Source: Chiridota heheva
Lineage: Eukaryota; Echinodermata; Holothuroidea; Apodida; Chiridotidae
Assembly (NCBI GenBank): GCA_020152595.1
Contig: JAIGNY010000327.1
Span: 1-64,000, forward strand
Length of the DNA: 64,000 nt
Reading direction: 5' to 3'
Below the pieces are notes generated by a model that ran no database searches, was not told the DNA's origin, and saw only the letters and a list, made by a program, of their open reading frames with translations. Within the stretch, counting starts at the first letter, position 1. Each line of letters begins with the position of its first letter. A program made the position numbers and the translations under genes. Shown here piece after piece: positions 22,455 to 36,400 of this stretch.

Positions 22455-25400
22455 CTTGCCAAAAAAAAAACCAGAAGTAAATGCCACATCAATACACTAT
22501 AATCTGTATAATCTTCATAATATAGCAAGGATACAACATTAAAATTATTCCCACCACTTTCTTCCTGAACGAAAACATAAATTGTTGGAATAATTTTAAG
22601 TGAAAATGCAAAAACCTGTAGATTAAGTTTTTTTTCTCAGGATTTTCACAACTATTTTAAATTACAACCATTGTGTCTTGATATATAAAGAAACCTAGAC
22701 ACAGTGCTTAGATCTATATGAAGAAACAACTTAACATGTGGGATGAGCCAGGAAGAAACATGTGCATACAAATTATAACAGCTCGGAACATGTTACAAAA
22801 TGGCAGCCACTGTGATTGATGTGTTATTAAATAAGGGCAATAATTTCCCCTTCCAAATCACACCAACAAAGCTTCAAAAGTAGTTATTTCACAAATACAA
22901 TGGCAGAAGTACTATAAATTACAACAGTGTTTATGCGACGAAACTTGAAAGTAATGTTGGGGTGCCACTAACTAAAGACTAGAGCTGTGAACGTTTAGGG
23001 ATTTTAGTAAACGTGTATACGCCAAAAAAAGCGAACGTGTACATGCGTTTAGTACCGTAATTTTCGGAAATACACCAAAATTGCTCCAAAACTACGAGGC
23101 GAAGTAAAAAAAATCGCGCAACCAGTATGGCAAAAGTACTGACTCCATTGCCCAAATAGACGCTGAGTTTTGCTTTCCAAATCGTAAAAAGATTACTTCT
23201 ACAGTATAAATCATCATTTTTATGAAAAATATGCATAGAAATTCAGTTTAGAAAGAACAGATAACTTCCTTTCAAGTCATTTAAACTCAACATCGCGTAA
23301 CTTTTTTTGTCCTATTCGCTACAGCTTTCAAAGTACTGTGAAAATCTTGCATACTAGGCCTATGATATACCTCGCCGTAAACATTTCAAAACTACGCCAC
23401 CACCACCAGGAAGTTCTGAAATATCAGTCATCTCGAAAAAATGGCCGCCATCTTTGCAACGCATGCAGAATTTCAGCTCTGTTAAAACCTTTTTCTGGTT
23501 TATTATGCAATATTTTTTCTTTCTTGCAAAATTTATTTGACTCATCAGGTAAAATTTACATGTAAATGTACTGATTGTCGCGATTCAAGTATTTTTCAAG
23601 TGTTTTTTGATCGATTTAACCGCTCGTAAAACGGGCCTTGATTGCGTGGGATTTAAAGCCTTATGGCCTAACGTTAAGCCTATTGTAAGTTTCACTGTTT
23701 ACTGCTGCACATTCGCAGTGCATTTTACAAGTTAGATCACTCAGATTTCGGCGAAATCAAAGTGTATAATATCCCCATTCATTGGTGATTACTGCGCATT
23801 TGTGATTCACACATTTAAAAGAGATTATGCTAATCAGGTTTACAGTTTGTAAAAAGTCATTGATTGGAATTTTGTCAGTCGAATGTGTGTGTGATTTGAA
23901 ACATGAATATTGATTTTCAACGGCAAGACACTATGTATGAAAAACGATTACTCGCAATGAAGTATCTAGTAAACGTTTACAAAATTTGCGAGCGTGTAGC
24001 GTGTACATGCTAAACGGTCACAGCTCTACTAAAGACAACTCTTGCCATAAAGTACTAAAATGGTAATCAAGCAAGTACTGCCTTAAGAACAAACACAGCC
24101 TTCCCTGTTACCAAACACCCATGATAGAAATGGAAGTGCAACTTCAGAAATATGGTCAGTTGTTCATCAATGAACCTCTCTGATTAAGGAAATAAGCCAC
24201 ACCCACCATAGCAACACAGTAACTAGGTGGGGCAAACAAACCTCAAATCTACAAACATACATAACCAATGTATTAACATTTAGATGTCTATGTGGCCTGC
24301 CACAAGTTTTGATCCATTTATGGCACTTCTCAGGCTCTGTAGTTTTTAGCAAAAGGAATAAACAAAATTCTGTTTGCTAACCGTTCTTGGTAACGGGAAT
24401 CAGATTTACAAAGCACCCAGCAGGCTCGTAAGTACAATTTTTGGTCACCATCTTGTTGTAACTCAGTCTGTGAGTACAGACATTTGTTTTGTGCAGTATA
24501 TTGCATTGACTGCATGAGTGTGCGCTGCTAGCTAGATGTACTGTACCAGTACCGAGTAGGATTTTTGCCCTACTGATTATGCAGAAGTTGTTGTTAGGCA
24601 AATTCGTGCGGTGATTGGTTGAGAAAGCTGTCAATCAACTAACTTAGATAGGTCAATTATGGTGAGTGACCCGAATTTTAATCATCCCTAATGTCACCCA
24701 ATTTTTTTACGATTACCAATTGTTAGTTGAATCCATTTTCACCAATTAGATGCCTCATAAGTTGATTGTGCAATTTAGAATATCAATTTATTGAAGTTTA
24801 TTTAACAGCTATCAATAGCATGGCTTGGAGGAGTGAAATTGCATGGTCAATATGGAATAACATGATGCAAAATGAAGATAAACAATCCTCATGCTTTTAG
24901 AATCACTTACCAGGAAGCCGGTATGATTCACAATTACAGAAAACGACCATTCATCCCCTCAAAAAGTTTGTATTCTTCCAGATCTCATTTTCATGTGTAA
25001 GATATATTTTTGAACAAGTCTTGGTCAAAATTAGATTTAAAAAGGACGAAAGATTACATGCCTTTTGTTTTCAAAAATTTCTTCCGTTCCCCTGTAATTA
25101 TGTACGAGCGATGGACTCTTCTGTTTCAATCATGTGTTGTATCTGATCGACTCAAAGGCACGTGTGTTTCGCTTGGGGGTACAAGCTCAAATGATTTTAT
25201 TAGTTCACAGTAGAGCGAGTTTATATATTTTTTTTTTGTGGACAAGGTAGACGATAGCCTGTTTGTATGCATAAATTAATATTATCTTTGCATATCGTTT
25301 TCCAAATAGAAAGTACAAACAGAATGTTCAAATACAGATGTGTTTTTCCATTTTATACGATTCCAAGTTACCAAAAATATTATTTATCATTGTTAAATGT

Positions 25401-27305
25401 TTCAAATCAATGTTGAACTAAAAATATTATCTTCAGAGTGCCGAAGAATTGCTTTTACTTGTTGTTGTAAAAATAAAATGTTTTCATAGCTCCTTGCTGA
25501 AACAAGGTCCGGTTTAAGTAAGAAATATAATGTATTTCACTTTAATTTTCAATCCTGATGTATTCAAATTACGTATTGTATTATTCGTATAAAGATTCCT
25601 AGTAAAACACTTTTATTTTTTTTCATTCTGATAAATAAAATACAATTTTGATGTGAGTGGGACACTACTTTTCATTTGCGGGCATTTTCTTTTTTGCCTA
25701 ATTACACTCCCGTTCACACAGTTCTAGAGCACATTAAAGAAGGCGAATACCATTATAAGGCAAATGGGGTAATAAAATCTTGTTACATGCAAACAACATT
25801 GAAATTTATTAATACAATTTATTATCAATGCCTCCGTTATCATTTTTTAACATTATTTACAGAAAATACTGTGATATAAACATCGTTAGCAGCTATCATA
25901 TAACAGTGCATGTAATTACTGTAATGCACTTAATGTTCAAAGCTTGTATACATTACAGGTAAAAGAATGCTTTCCGATTCTTGTTTCGGAAACAGACCGG
26001 TTTCACGTTGGGGCAAAACCATGCAAGCTTAAATCACACAGTTTTATAGTGCTGTCACGACATGGCTCTACTACGTATTGATTAATGGGAGAAAAATATT
26101 GCGATATATCCTAGTATCGCGATACTTTTCAAGAAAACTTACTTAAGACACAAATTGTTAATATTACTAACATTATATGATCATGGATTACAATTTACTC
26201 CATTATAGATATGATGAAGACAAGAAAAAATGATTTGCAGATCTAGCAGACGACATGATTACGTGACTATTACGTTCATCACGCGCACATGTTTGGTAAT
26301 TCAGCCAACGTGACCATGATACATTGAAGTGAGTTGGTAATTCAGCCAACGTGACCATGATACATTGAAGTGAGTTGGTAATTCAGCCAACGTGACCATG
26401 ATACATTGAAGTGAGTTGGTAATTCAGCCAACGTGACCATGATACATTGAAGTGAGTTGGTAATTCAGCCAACGTGACCATGATACATTGAAGTGAGTTG
26501 GTAATTCAGCCAACGTGACCATGATACATTGAAGTGAGTTGGTAATTCAGCCAACGTGACCATGATACATTGAAGTGAGTTGGTAATTCAGCCAAGCGTG
26601 ACCATGATACATTGAAGTGAGTTGGTAATTCAGCCAACGTGACCATGATACATTGAAGTGAGTTGGTAATTCAGCCAACGTGACCATGATACATTGAAGT
26701 GAGTTGGTAATTCAGCCAACGTGACCATGATATATTGAAGTGAGAGCCTGAGTGGCACATTCTGGACCAATTTTTTGTTCTGTTTGCCAACTTACTTTGG
26801 CGCGTGCCAACGTGTGGGATGACAGAGCACAATTTTTAATTAGTAGTTTTATGTTTCACGATTATTTTGCACGGTTTTAATGGCCTTAACTTGACTTTTA
26901 AATTTAATACTGTAACATTAGAATTGTAACGTACGAAGTAGCCTAGACTAGTTGCGGGAAAATTTCTTGGTTTAGTATTAGTTTTTGGTATTGGAATATG
27001 TCGCGAGAGACACATTTCATGTCGTGGAAAAAGAGATATTGCTATAATTGACATGTCATGACAGCACTACTGTTTCAAAGGATTGGAGATTAAGTTGAAA
27101 TATTGTTTAGTTAGTATTTTGTTTTCATTTTGAAAAAAAGTTGCAAATTTGTGCCAAATTTGTTCCTGGTGGGAAAAGAGATATCGCGATAATCGACATG
27201 TCATGACAGCACTAGTCAGAGGTAGGAAAAAAGGTAAGAGGAATTATTCAAGAAAAGGTCGAGAGTCAAAAGACATGAAGCTAGGATCATAAAAGTGCAA
27301 TGGGG

Positions 27306-27397
<92 letters not shown>

Positions 27398-27420
27398 CAT
27401 ATATGTGTATATATATATAC

Positions 27421-27462
<42 letters not shown>

Positions 27463-30400
27463 ATAATATATATATGTATATATAATACATATATATATAT
27501 ATATATCAATTAATCAATACATATTAACGAAAGATATGAACCCTTGCACCTACCGTGTTGTTGCTGAAGCTGGTTTATTGATGGTTGAGTTTGTTTCTTG
27601 TATTTACTTGCAGGACTCAGAGCATCCAGGTCAATGTTTACTTTAGCCCCTGACCATAAGTTGTTTTTCTAAATATAAAAAAAGCAAGTAACAGGTTATA
27701 CACTTCAATTGAAATATTACTATCACCTCACCTACTCTCTTCAGGTCTCCTAGCCCATAAGGCTGCAGTGCACTCTCTCCACTGGACTGTTATTTGCAAC
27801 TTGTCGGGCTTCTGTCCACAAGCTCCATCCCATCACATTTCTCTCTTTCTTGACTGTCCTTCCCCAGTTCGTTCTAGGACGACCAACTTTCCTTCTCCCC
27901 TCTGGTTTTCGCATCATAGCTGTCACACAGTGCTTAATAGTGCTCATGCGCATCACATGACCAATCCACCTCCACCTTTTTCTTTTTACTTCAGTGCCCA
28001 TTTTATCATGTTTAGAATATCATTAAATATTTCAAACTTATAAATAATATTAAAAATATTACTATAAGATATAACAATTCTTTGATTTCTTTGCAGACAT
28101 GAAGGTTGTCAAATTTAAAAATTTTAATACTGCATTTCTGTATATTAGTTCAAGATTTAAAATAGAATGCAAGAAATGTATCCACCTCTTATCCACAACT
28201 GCTAAAATATAGTCATAGTTTGGCACTAATATTGATTTTAAATATGCTTATTTGAATTCTATTTTCCATGATAGAATTTAGAATAATAGAAATATTCACA
28301 AATAAAGATATTCACACCAAAAACAAAGTAGTGAAGGAAGGATGAAGGAAGCACACACTTTATAAGTCCAACTTTACATAATAGACACTTATAAAAACAA
28401 GGCAGTGCAAAACGATACAAACACCCCATGCCAACTATAACATGCCTTGCACACATATTACTAACAACAATCGCAGACAATTTTATAAACAACAATCGTG
28501 ACATAAACGCTTTTAACAACACCAGATACAAAATCTGATGTAATTTGATCAAGTTTTGTGTTGAATATGAAGTCATTAAAGACTTTCTAAAAACAAATTT
28601 TCTATCAAAATGTGGAATTGATTAAGGTTTTGGGCCTCACTACTTCAAACCATTTTGGCAAATGATAAAAGAAAAAACATGGGATTTACAAATTGATTTA
28701 ATTTCTTGAATAATCATGGCTGAAAATTGACATGCTTGCATGTCAATTATTTGTTGTTATATAATTGGACTGGAAATATTTCACTAAGGGTAGAAAATAT
28801 ATATTACTTTCTCAAACTATAGAAAGTCTTGACAATAATTTCTGTGAGTTTAGTACTGTAACAATAAACTATTTTTGTCTTTCTTTCACACCAATTCTCC
28901 CCTTTCTTTCCCTCTTTTTTTCCCTTTCTTCTTTCCCCCTTTTCCATTTTCTTTCTGGAGACGTGACAAAAATATGGGATCATTGGTGCCTTGGTCTGCT
29001 ACATTTGCCACCCCTGTATTTAAGTACATCTCACTCACCTGTTGTTCAGCAGCAGTCATTTTGCTGGGTTGACTTTGGGGTACATTTGAGGGCTGGGACA
29101 TAAGTGGCATGTTAGCCTGCTGCATGGGCATACTCCCCATCATGGGCTGCTGCATGACCTGACAAGATGACAGACAGAGACAACAAAAGCAATTGTGAAT
29201 AAATAGTCAGGGCTCAGGCATGCCTATCTTGTATGACAGAGGGAAAGTGGAAAAAAAGCCACTTCAATATCATTTTCAGTTCCGATGCAGGGAACGACAA
29301 ATCAAACAGAAAACAACTTGCCTGCTGGGCAGAAATAACCCAATCTGCGGTTGTCCTGAAAGTAAATAAGGTTCTTCTTGGAAATGTTTTGTATACATAC
29401 AATGCAAGTTTTGCTAAAAACTTTCAAAGTTATCTGTCCGAGCATGTCAAGTAAATGTCATGGCTGCCTGGATGACATTATTGGTTGTCCCGGGCAGCCG
29501 GATGTAAGATTTGCCGAGCTCTGTTCAGATGTTGCACGTTTCTTTAAAAATGACTTGTGCTGAAAGTTGACTGCAGCAAAGAGATGTCACCAACTCGCTT
29601 TGTTAGCCACTGCTCAATTATTTACTAATTGGAAATATTTTTCTCACCAAATTTCTTTAGATTGTGAATCACTCTTAATTCTCTGCTGACATATCCAATT
29701 GATTGTAAGTCATTAAATTGCAAGTTTTTTTGACAAAATACCAAAATACTTCTAAGGAATGTAGTGACACTTCTAGCCTGATCCGAGTCATTTCCACACA
29801 GCAATCACCATTTTGTTCTTTTCTAACCCTCTTTCATACAAGATGAAACACTCAGGACTAAACTTATCCTTTAGATTTAATGATTTTAACACAGACATTG
29901 ACCTGCCCATAATTAACTACATGCTAACATTGTATACCAGTATGTAGCCAGGATTTTCCTGGGGAGGGGGCGGTGCATTTCTACAGTCAAATTGTTCAAT
30001 TTCATATGAATTAAATAGGGAGGTATATGAGATTGGTGTACCTTGGTGGGCGGTAGGGGGAAGTGGTCAGGGGAGAGGGGTACAAACATCCGTAGCACTC
30101 CCACTCCCTATGGGCCTGTACACCTACAATTTAAACCCTCTAATACATTGTATCATGTTATTAGACAAACTGCAAGAATAAAACAAAAGCTTGATGCCCT
30201 TTCTAAGTTACAACAATTCAACCTAACTTTATTCCTAAACATTTTACCGTTTGCTGATTAACATACATTTACAAAAGCAAAAATGACTGAGAACAAAGAA
30301 TGATTAAAAACAATTTTAGTCTCTGGCAAGCACAGCTTCATTTACACTTGAACTTGACAAGAAAATCAACTCTGCTTTTTAATCTTCAACCAAATCCTAA

Positions 30401-33400
30401 AGGTTTTGTGCTTCCGATGCTTTTTTCATATGCTGATTGCTTTGCAAGTTTTGAATTAACTGTTATGTAATTGCATTTCATGTTCCATGATATGTATTCA
30501 TAAGTCATAGCAACCATGCGGATCAATAAAATAGAACTTGTTACTTTATTCACTTTATTTGCAACACAATTCATTAAACATTCAGAACATACTTACAGTG
30601 GAAGAAAGTTCAAGTTAATATAAAATACAGGAATAGAAAATGACACACAGTATGTTGATCACAAGAAAAGGTTGAGGAGACTCTACAGCCAGTTAAGAAA
30701 ACTTGTTAAACGTAAGTCCCGGAGACATGACATAAATATATTACATATATATTTATATGTAGTAACAAGAAAAAAAATTACATCGAAAAGGATACATATA
30801 AAGAAAAAAAGAGAGAAGAGAAAAAAAAAAAAAACTTATCTAAAGAAGCGATCATACCTGAATTCCTGCCACTATCTGACCTTAAGTCCAGCCCCTACCC
30901 CAGCCTCTACCCCAACTCAAGCTCCTACCTACCCCCTAAACTCCCACCCCAAGCAGAATCCTAAAACATATGCATGCGAGTGTGATAATGGGCTTAAGGT
31001 TACTGTCTATAAGTAGCTACTAAACTTGTTTAAAGACGTTTTTTGAAAGAAATGGGAGACACTGAAGTTTGTAATGAGTTATCTGGAGAATTCTAGAGTA
31101 AAGCACCAGCATAACGGATATGATGAGATAAGGTGAGTCTACAAAGAGGTGTATTGAGATTGCTCTTATACCTTGTACTTACAGAATGAATGCTTTTCCA
31201 AGTGGCAAAGAAATTGTCAAAACATTTTGGAAGAGTTTTTTGTTATGTTTGAATACGAAAGTGGCAATCTGAAGTTTGTTAATGTCAAAGATGTTAATAG
31301 CGTTCAATGAAGCGAATAAAGGGGGAGTGGCAAAGACGATGATTGTTGGTTATAAAACGCACAGCTCTTTTTTTAAAAGTAACGAGTTTTTTTAGACAGG
31401 AGGGATAATTGTTTGCCCAAGCAATGTTACAATATGAAAGAAACAGAAGTATAATGGCATTATAAATTTTAAGAGGGGCTTTCTCGGGAAGTTGATACCT
31501 TAAGCGTCCGAGTAGACCAAATCCCTCGGAAACTTTTTTACAAATAAGATCAATGTTAGTTTGCCATGTTAGACAGTTATAAACATATACACCTAAAAAT
31601 TTAGCAAAAGGAGAGAAACTTATACTTTCATTACCTAAATGAATTTTACAGAGAATATTTGCAAGGGTTTTATTGGGCGGGGTGAACATAACGGAACATG
31701 TCTTCTTAATGTTTAAGGATGATTTATTTACTTGGAACCAATGGGCAATTTTCTTAAATTCATCTTGGACTACAGTGCATATCTTAGCTGGATCTTTTCC
31801 CAAATAGAAAAGGTTGGTATCATCTGCATATAAAATCATTGAGATTCAGTGGACCATCTATGGAGGTCATTAATGTAAATTATAAAAAAAAGTGGGCCCA
31901 ATATTGATCTCTGGGATACCCCACAGTTGATTTCCAGTTTATCTGAATTGTGATCATCAATATTAACAAATTGAATTCGGTTACTTAAGTAGTCTTAAAA
32001 CCATTAATGCGGGATACCTCTTACCCCATAATTATTAAGTTTCGCTAAAAGAATATCATGATCTAACATGTCAAAGGCTTTAGATAAGTCTAGAAATGTA
32101 CCTTTAACAAAATACTTATTTTTAAAAGCATCAGAAAGCTTATCCGTACGACAGAGTAAGGCTTGAAAAGTTGACTTTCCCAGTAGAAAACCAAACTAAC
32201 CATCAAATATAATATCGTTAGTATTTGTTGACAACATTAGCCTAAGCATGTGCACAGTAACTAAAAACATTATCATAGCAAGTCAGCTAGCAGGTATGTC
32301 AGTAAGCCTCGCCTACTTAATAATAATCATGACATCACTACTACAACGTTAAAACTTATGTACAGACCATGACCCATCTGTGTACGACATATGACATAAA
32401 TCCAAAAAACCATTCATGAGATACAGTGTCAGTATGGTGTTTACATCCTTAAGCACTTTCACATTAAGCCACGCCTACCATGCATATTAATGACATCTGT
32501 TGACATCATAAGCATGTACACAATAACCAACAATATTATCATGCCCAATATGACGCAAAATGGACATACACTTGCTCATTTATCACTTTAGCTCAGCCCA
32601 CTTATTAATATGCATGACTCACCACCAAAAATATTAGGGCACATATGCAGACCATGAGCTATCTGTGTGCCACACATGACGTGAATCCATTTCATAATTT
32701 TTGAGATATCGAGTTTACAAGCTTTTTGTTTGCAAAATCATATTAAGCCCCGCCCACTATGTATATTAATGAAAGTCAACGTTTTTACATAATAAATATA
32801 TACACACTAGCTATCATCATAACTATGCCAAAGATGGAAAAAAAACCAGACATGCAGTTGTTAAAATACAAACATTTCAAGATTTTTACATTAAGCCCCA
32901 CCTACTCATTAATATGCATGACATCACCATCAAAAACAATAGGGTACATCTACAAATCATGGGTTATCTGTGTACTAAATATGACAAGAATCCAGTTTAC
33001 CATTCGTGAGATACCATGTTTACAAGTTCTTTTCAGCAAAATCATATTAAGCCCTGCCCACTATGCATATTAATAAAATTTAACGTTTTTACATCATGAA
33101 TATGTACACAGCAGCTAACATCATAAATATACCAAATATGAAACAAAACAGACATGCGGTTGTTAAATTATGAACACTTTAAGATTTTACATTAAGCCCC
33201 ACCTACTCATTAACATGCATGACATCACCATCAAAAACAATAGGGCATCTGTGTACCACATATGACATGAATCCACTGTATCGTTCTTGAGATATCCTGC
33301 TTACGAGCTGGCCGTCACATACACATATACATGCATACACACATACATATACCCACACAAATACACACGCCACCATGACCACATAGGTTCCATCAGAACC

Positions 33401-36400
33401 AAAATTGAAATCTAGAAAAGATGGCTACCAAGGTATAATATCAATACATGACAACACTATTCTATGAGGAAGTGGAATAGGTGCCCTGCAATGTCATTCA
33501 CCTCTGACTTTTGACCCTGGTCAAGACCCTGAGGTCACATACCCATTTTACTCACCATGAAGTTTTGACTTGCTAACGGATCCATGACTGGGTTCATCAT
33601 AGGTGTAATGGAGGGATTCATAGCAGTGTTAACGCTTTGGTGTATGTTTGGATTCATGGGCTGACCCAATGATGAATTGATGGTGGGATTAACAGTCGGA
33701 TTAACAGTCATGGCAGGGTTAGTCTGCTTGGTGAGTAAGTGTGGAAAAATGCAAAGCATGAATATGCAGAATAGATACTATGAGCATGATCAGTTAACTG
33801 CATATGATATATAAAAAGAATATGCACACTGCAAAAATAATTGAGGGAATGAATGCTTAAGCTACCAATTATTCACATGAAAGATGGAATTGTAGTAAGC
33901 TAGCGATATGTGAACGTAAATCATACTGCTAAATAAGTCAATTAGAATTATCAATGGCAATAACTTCTCTAATTAAACTAAAGACAAGCACGGCAAGAGT
34001 AGAAATTCATTTTATAAGCTTCATTAAACCAGAACCAAAAGGTTTTGTGGTTCCGATGCTTTTTCTTCCATTAGCTGATTAATTTGCAAAATTTGTATTA
34101 ACTGTCATGTCTGTGCATATAATGAAATATTTGTTCTATGATATCTATTCATAAACCACACCCACCCACCATGCCCACACCCACCATGCCCACACCCACC
34201 ATGCCCACACCCACCATGCCCACACCCACCATGCCCACACCCACCATGCCCACACCCACCATGCCCACACCCACCATGCCCACACCCACCATGCCCACAC
34301 CCACCATGCCCACACCCACCATGCCCACACCCACCATGCCCACACCCACCATACCCACATCCCACTATGCCCACACCCACCATACCCACACCCACCATGC
34401 CAACACCCACAATGCCCCCACCATGCCCCCACCCACTATGCCCACACCCACCATGCCCACACCCACCATGCCCACAACCACCATGCCCACACCCACCATG
34501 CCCACACTCACCATGCAGATCAATAAAAATGTTGACAACATTAGCATTAGAACAATAGTTAACATCATCAAAGCAAGTATGACGCAAAAAAACAATTGCT
34601 CATTGATCCCATTTCAAAATTTGTCAGTAAGCCCCGCCTACTCATTAGCATTCATGACATCACTACACAAGCTCTTTTCAGCAAAATCATATTAAGCCCT
34701 GGCCACTATACATATAAATGAAATTCTACATTTTTACATCATGAACATGTATACACCAGCTAAAATCATAATTAAACCAAACATGAAACAAAAAAAGACA
34801 TGTGGTTGTTAAAATATGAACATTTCAAGATTTTCACTTTAAGCCTCACCTACTTATTTATATGCATGACATCATCATCAAAAACAATAGGGCACATTTA
34901 TAGACCATGGACTATCTGTGTGCCAAATATGACATAAATCCAGTTTACTGTTCTTAAGATACCGTGTTTACAAACTCTTCCCAGCAAAATCATATTAAGC
35001 TCCGCCCACTATGCATATTAATGAAATTCAATGTTTTTACATTATGAACATGTACACACCAGCTAGCATCATAATTAGACCAAATATGAAACAAAACATA
35101 CATGTGGTTGTTAAATATGAACATTTAAAAATGTTTACATTAATCCCCGCCTACTACTTAATATGCATAATATCATCATAAAAAAATTATAGGGCACATC
35201 TACAGACCATGGGCTATCTGTGTACCACACATGACATGAATCCAGTGGATTATTCTTGAGATATCGCATTTGGTCACAAACACACATACATACGCACGCC
35301 ATCATGACCACATAGGTTCCTGATGGTATCACATTGATCAAAAACTATCAATCATTTTTAAGCCTATACAGAACTGAAAGCAACAAAAAACAAATGTAAA
35401 ATAATTGAACTCAAACATCGTTTTCCCTCTACAATTTGTTTCTTTTTCATTTTGCTTGAATCTCAATTAATTTTGCTTTCCTTTAGAGTACAACACAGAA
35501 TTAATGCTATCATGTTTAATAAGACGACGATCCTTGTAAAAATCTCATCATCTCAATGCCACAAATTATATGTACAGGTAGTACAAAATGTTTCTGATGA
35601 AGGGACAGAACTATGAAATTGTATTCATTAATTTTCTTCAATTTCTTATTGCTTCTGAAAAAGTTCAATATCATATCCAAACAAAATTTGTCAGCTCTAT
35701 TCGATGAGTTGTTCCGTTAATATTAAAACATAAAAAATCATACTCAATCCCCAGTCCCCATTTTTTGAGTTATTACAAATAAATGATTTTCCTGTTCAAA
35801 TTCCTCTTAAAAATCAACAAACAAAAGACATGAAGAGTTCCAGGTACTTCAGAGACCATTAAAACTTAGCAAATCTTATGCCAGTAACAATGCACGGATC
35901 AAAGGAAAATGGTGTTTTAATTGGCATCAAACCAAATCAACCTCAAATGAGTTACTACTTTTCATGCATAACTTTAAAATAATGATTGATGATACAACAA
36001 TGAAATATTGAGTAACTAAAGGTAAGTACAAGCTTGATCATTACTCATGAAGAACTACAAATATTCAGCAAAATTAGGAAATAAATTTCAAACAAGGATA
36101 AAATGTTGCATAATATACAGTAACAAAGCATGTATGAGCATTGAAGAAACATTAAATGAAACACACTTGGTAGTATGCAATAATAATAATAAATTATTTG
36201 ACATATTCCCCAAAATCTCAGTACATGGAATTATAAAACACAACAATGTAATAAGATAAAACTTGATACAAAATCAATTCAAGCATGGTAGGCTGTAAGA
36301 ATGACTGCAAATGCTAAGAAATCTTAAAGATTATGCCACCACCAAAAAATCATATTTGAAGACACTGATTACAAAAAAAAAAAAAAAAATTGATTGTGAT

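Noticed and set aside
22006-22528. Open frames overlapping the last CLINT1 exon in other registers
   Set aside because: Shadows of the GMQP-rich coding exon; the chosen frame is the one that matches the family and splices in phase.
27244-27513. Tyr/Ile-repeat open frames
   Set aside because: They only translate the (TA)n microsatellite.
34105-34695. Open frames with GHGGC or MPTPT repeats
   Set aside because: Artefacts of the 15 bp minisatellite within a TIR element inside a CLINT1 intron.
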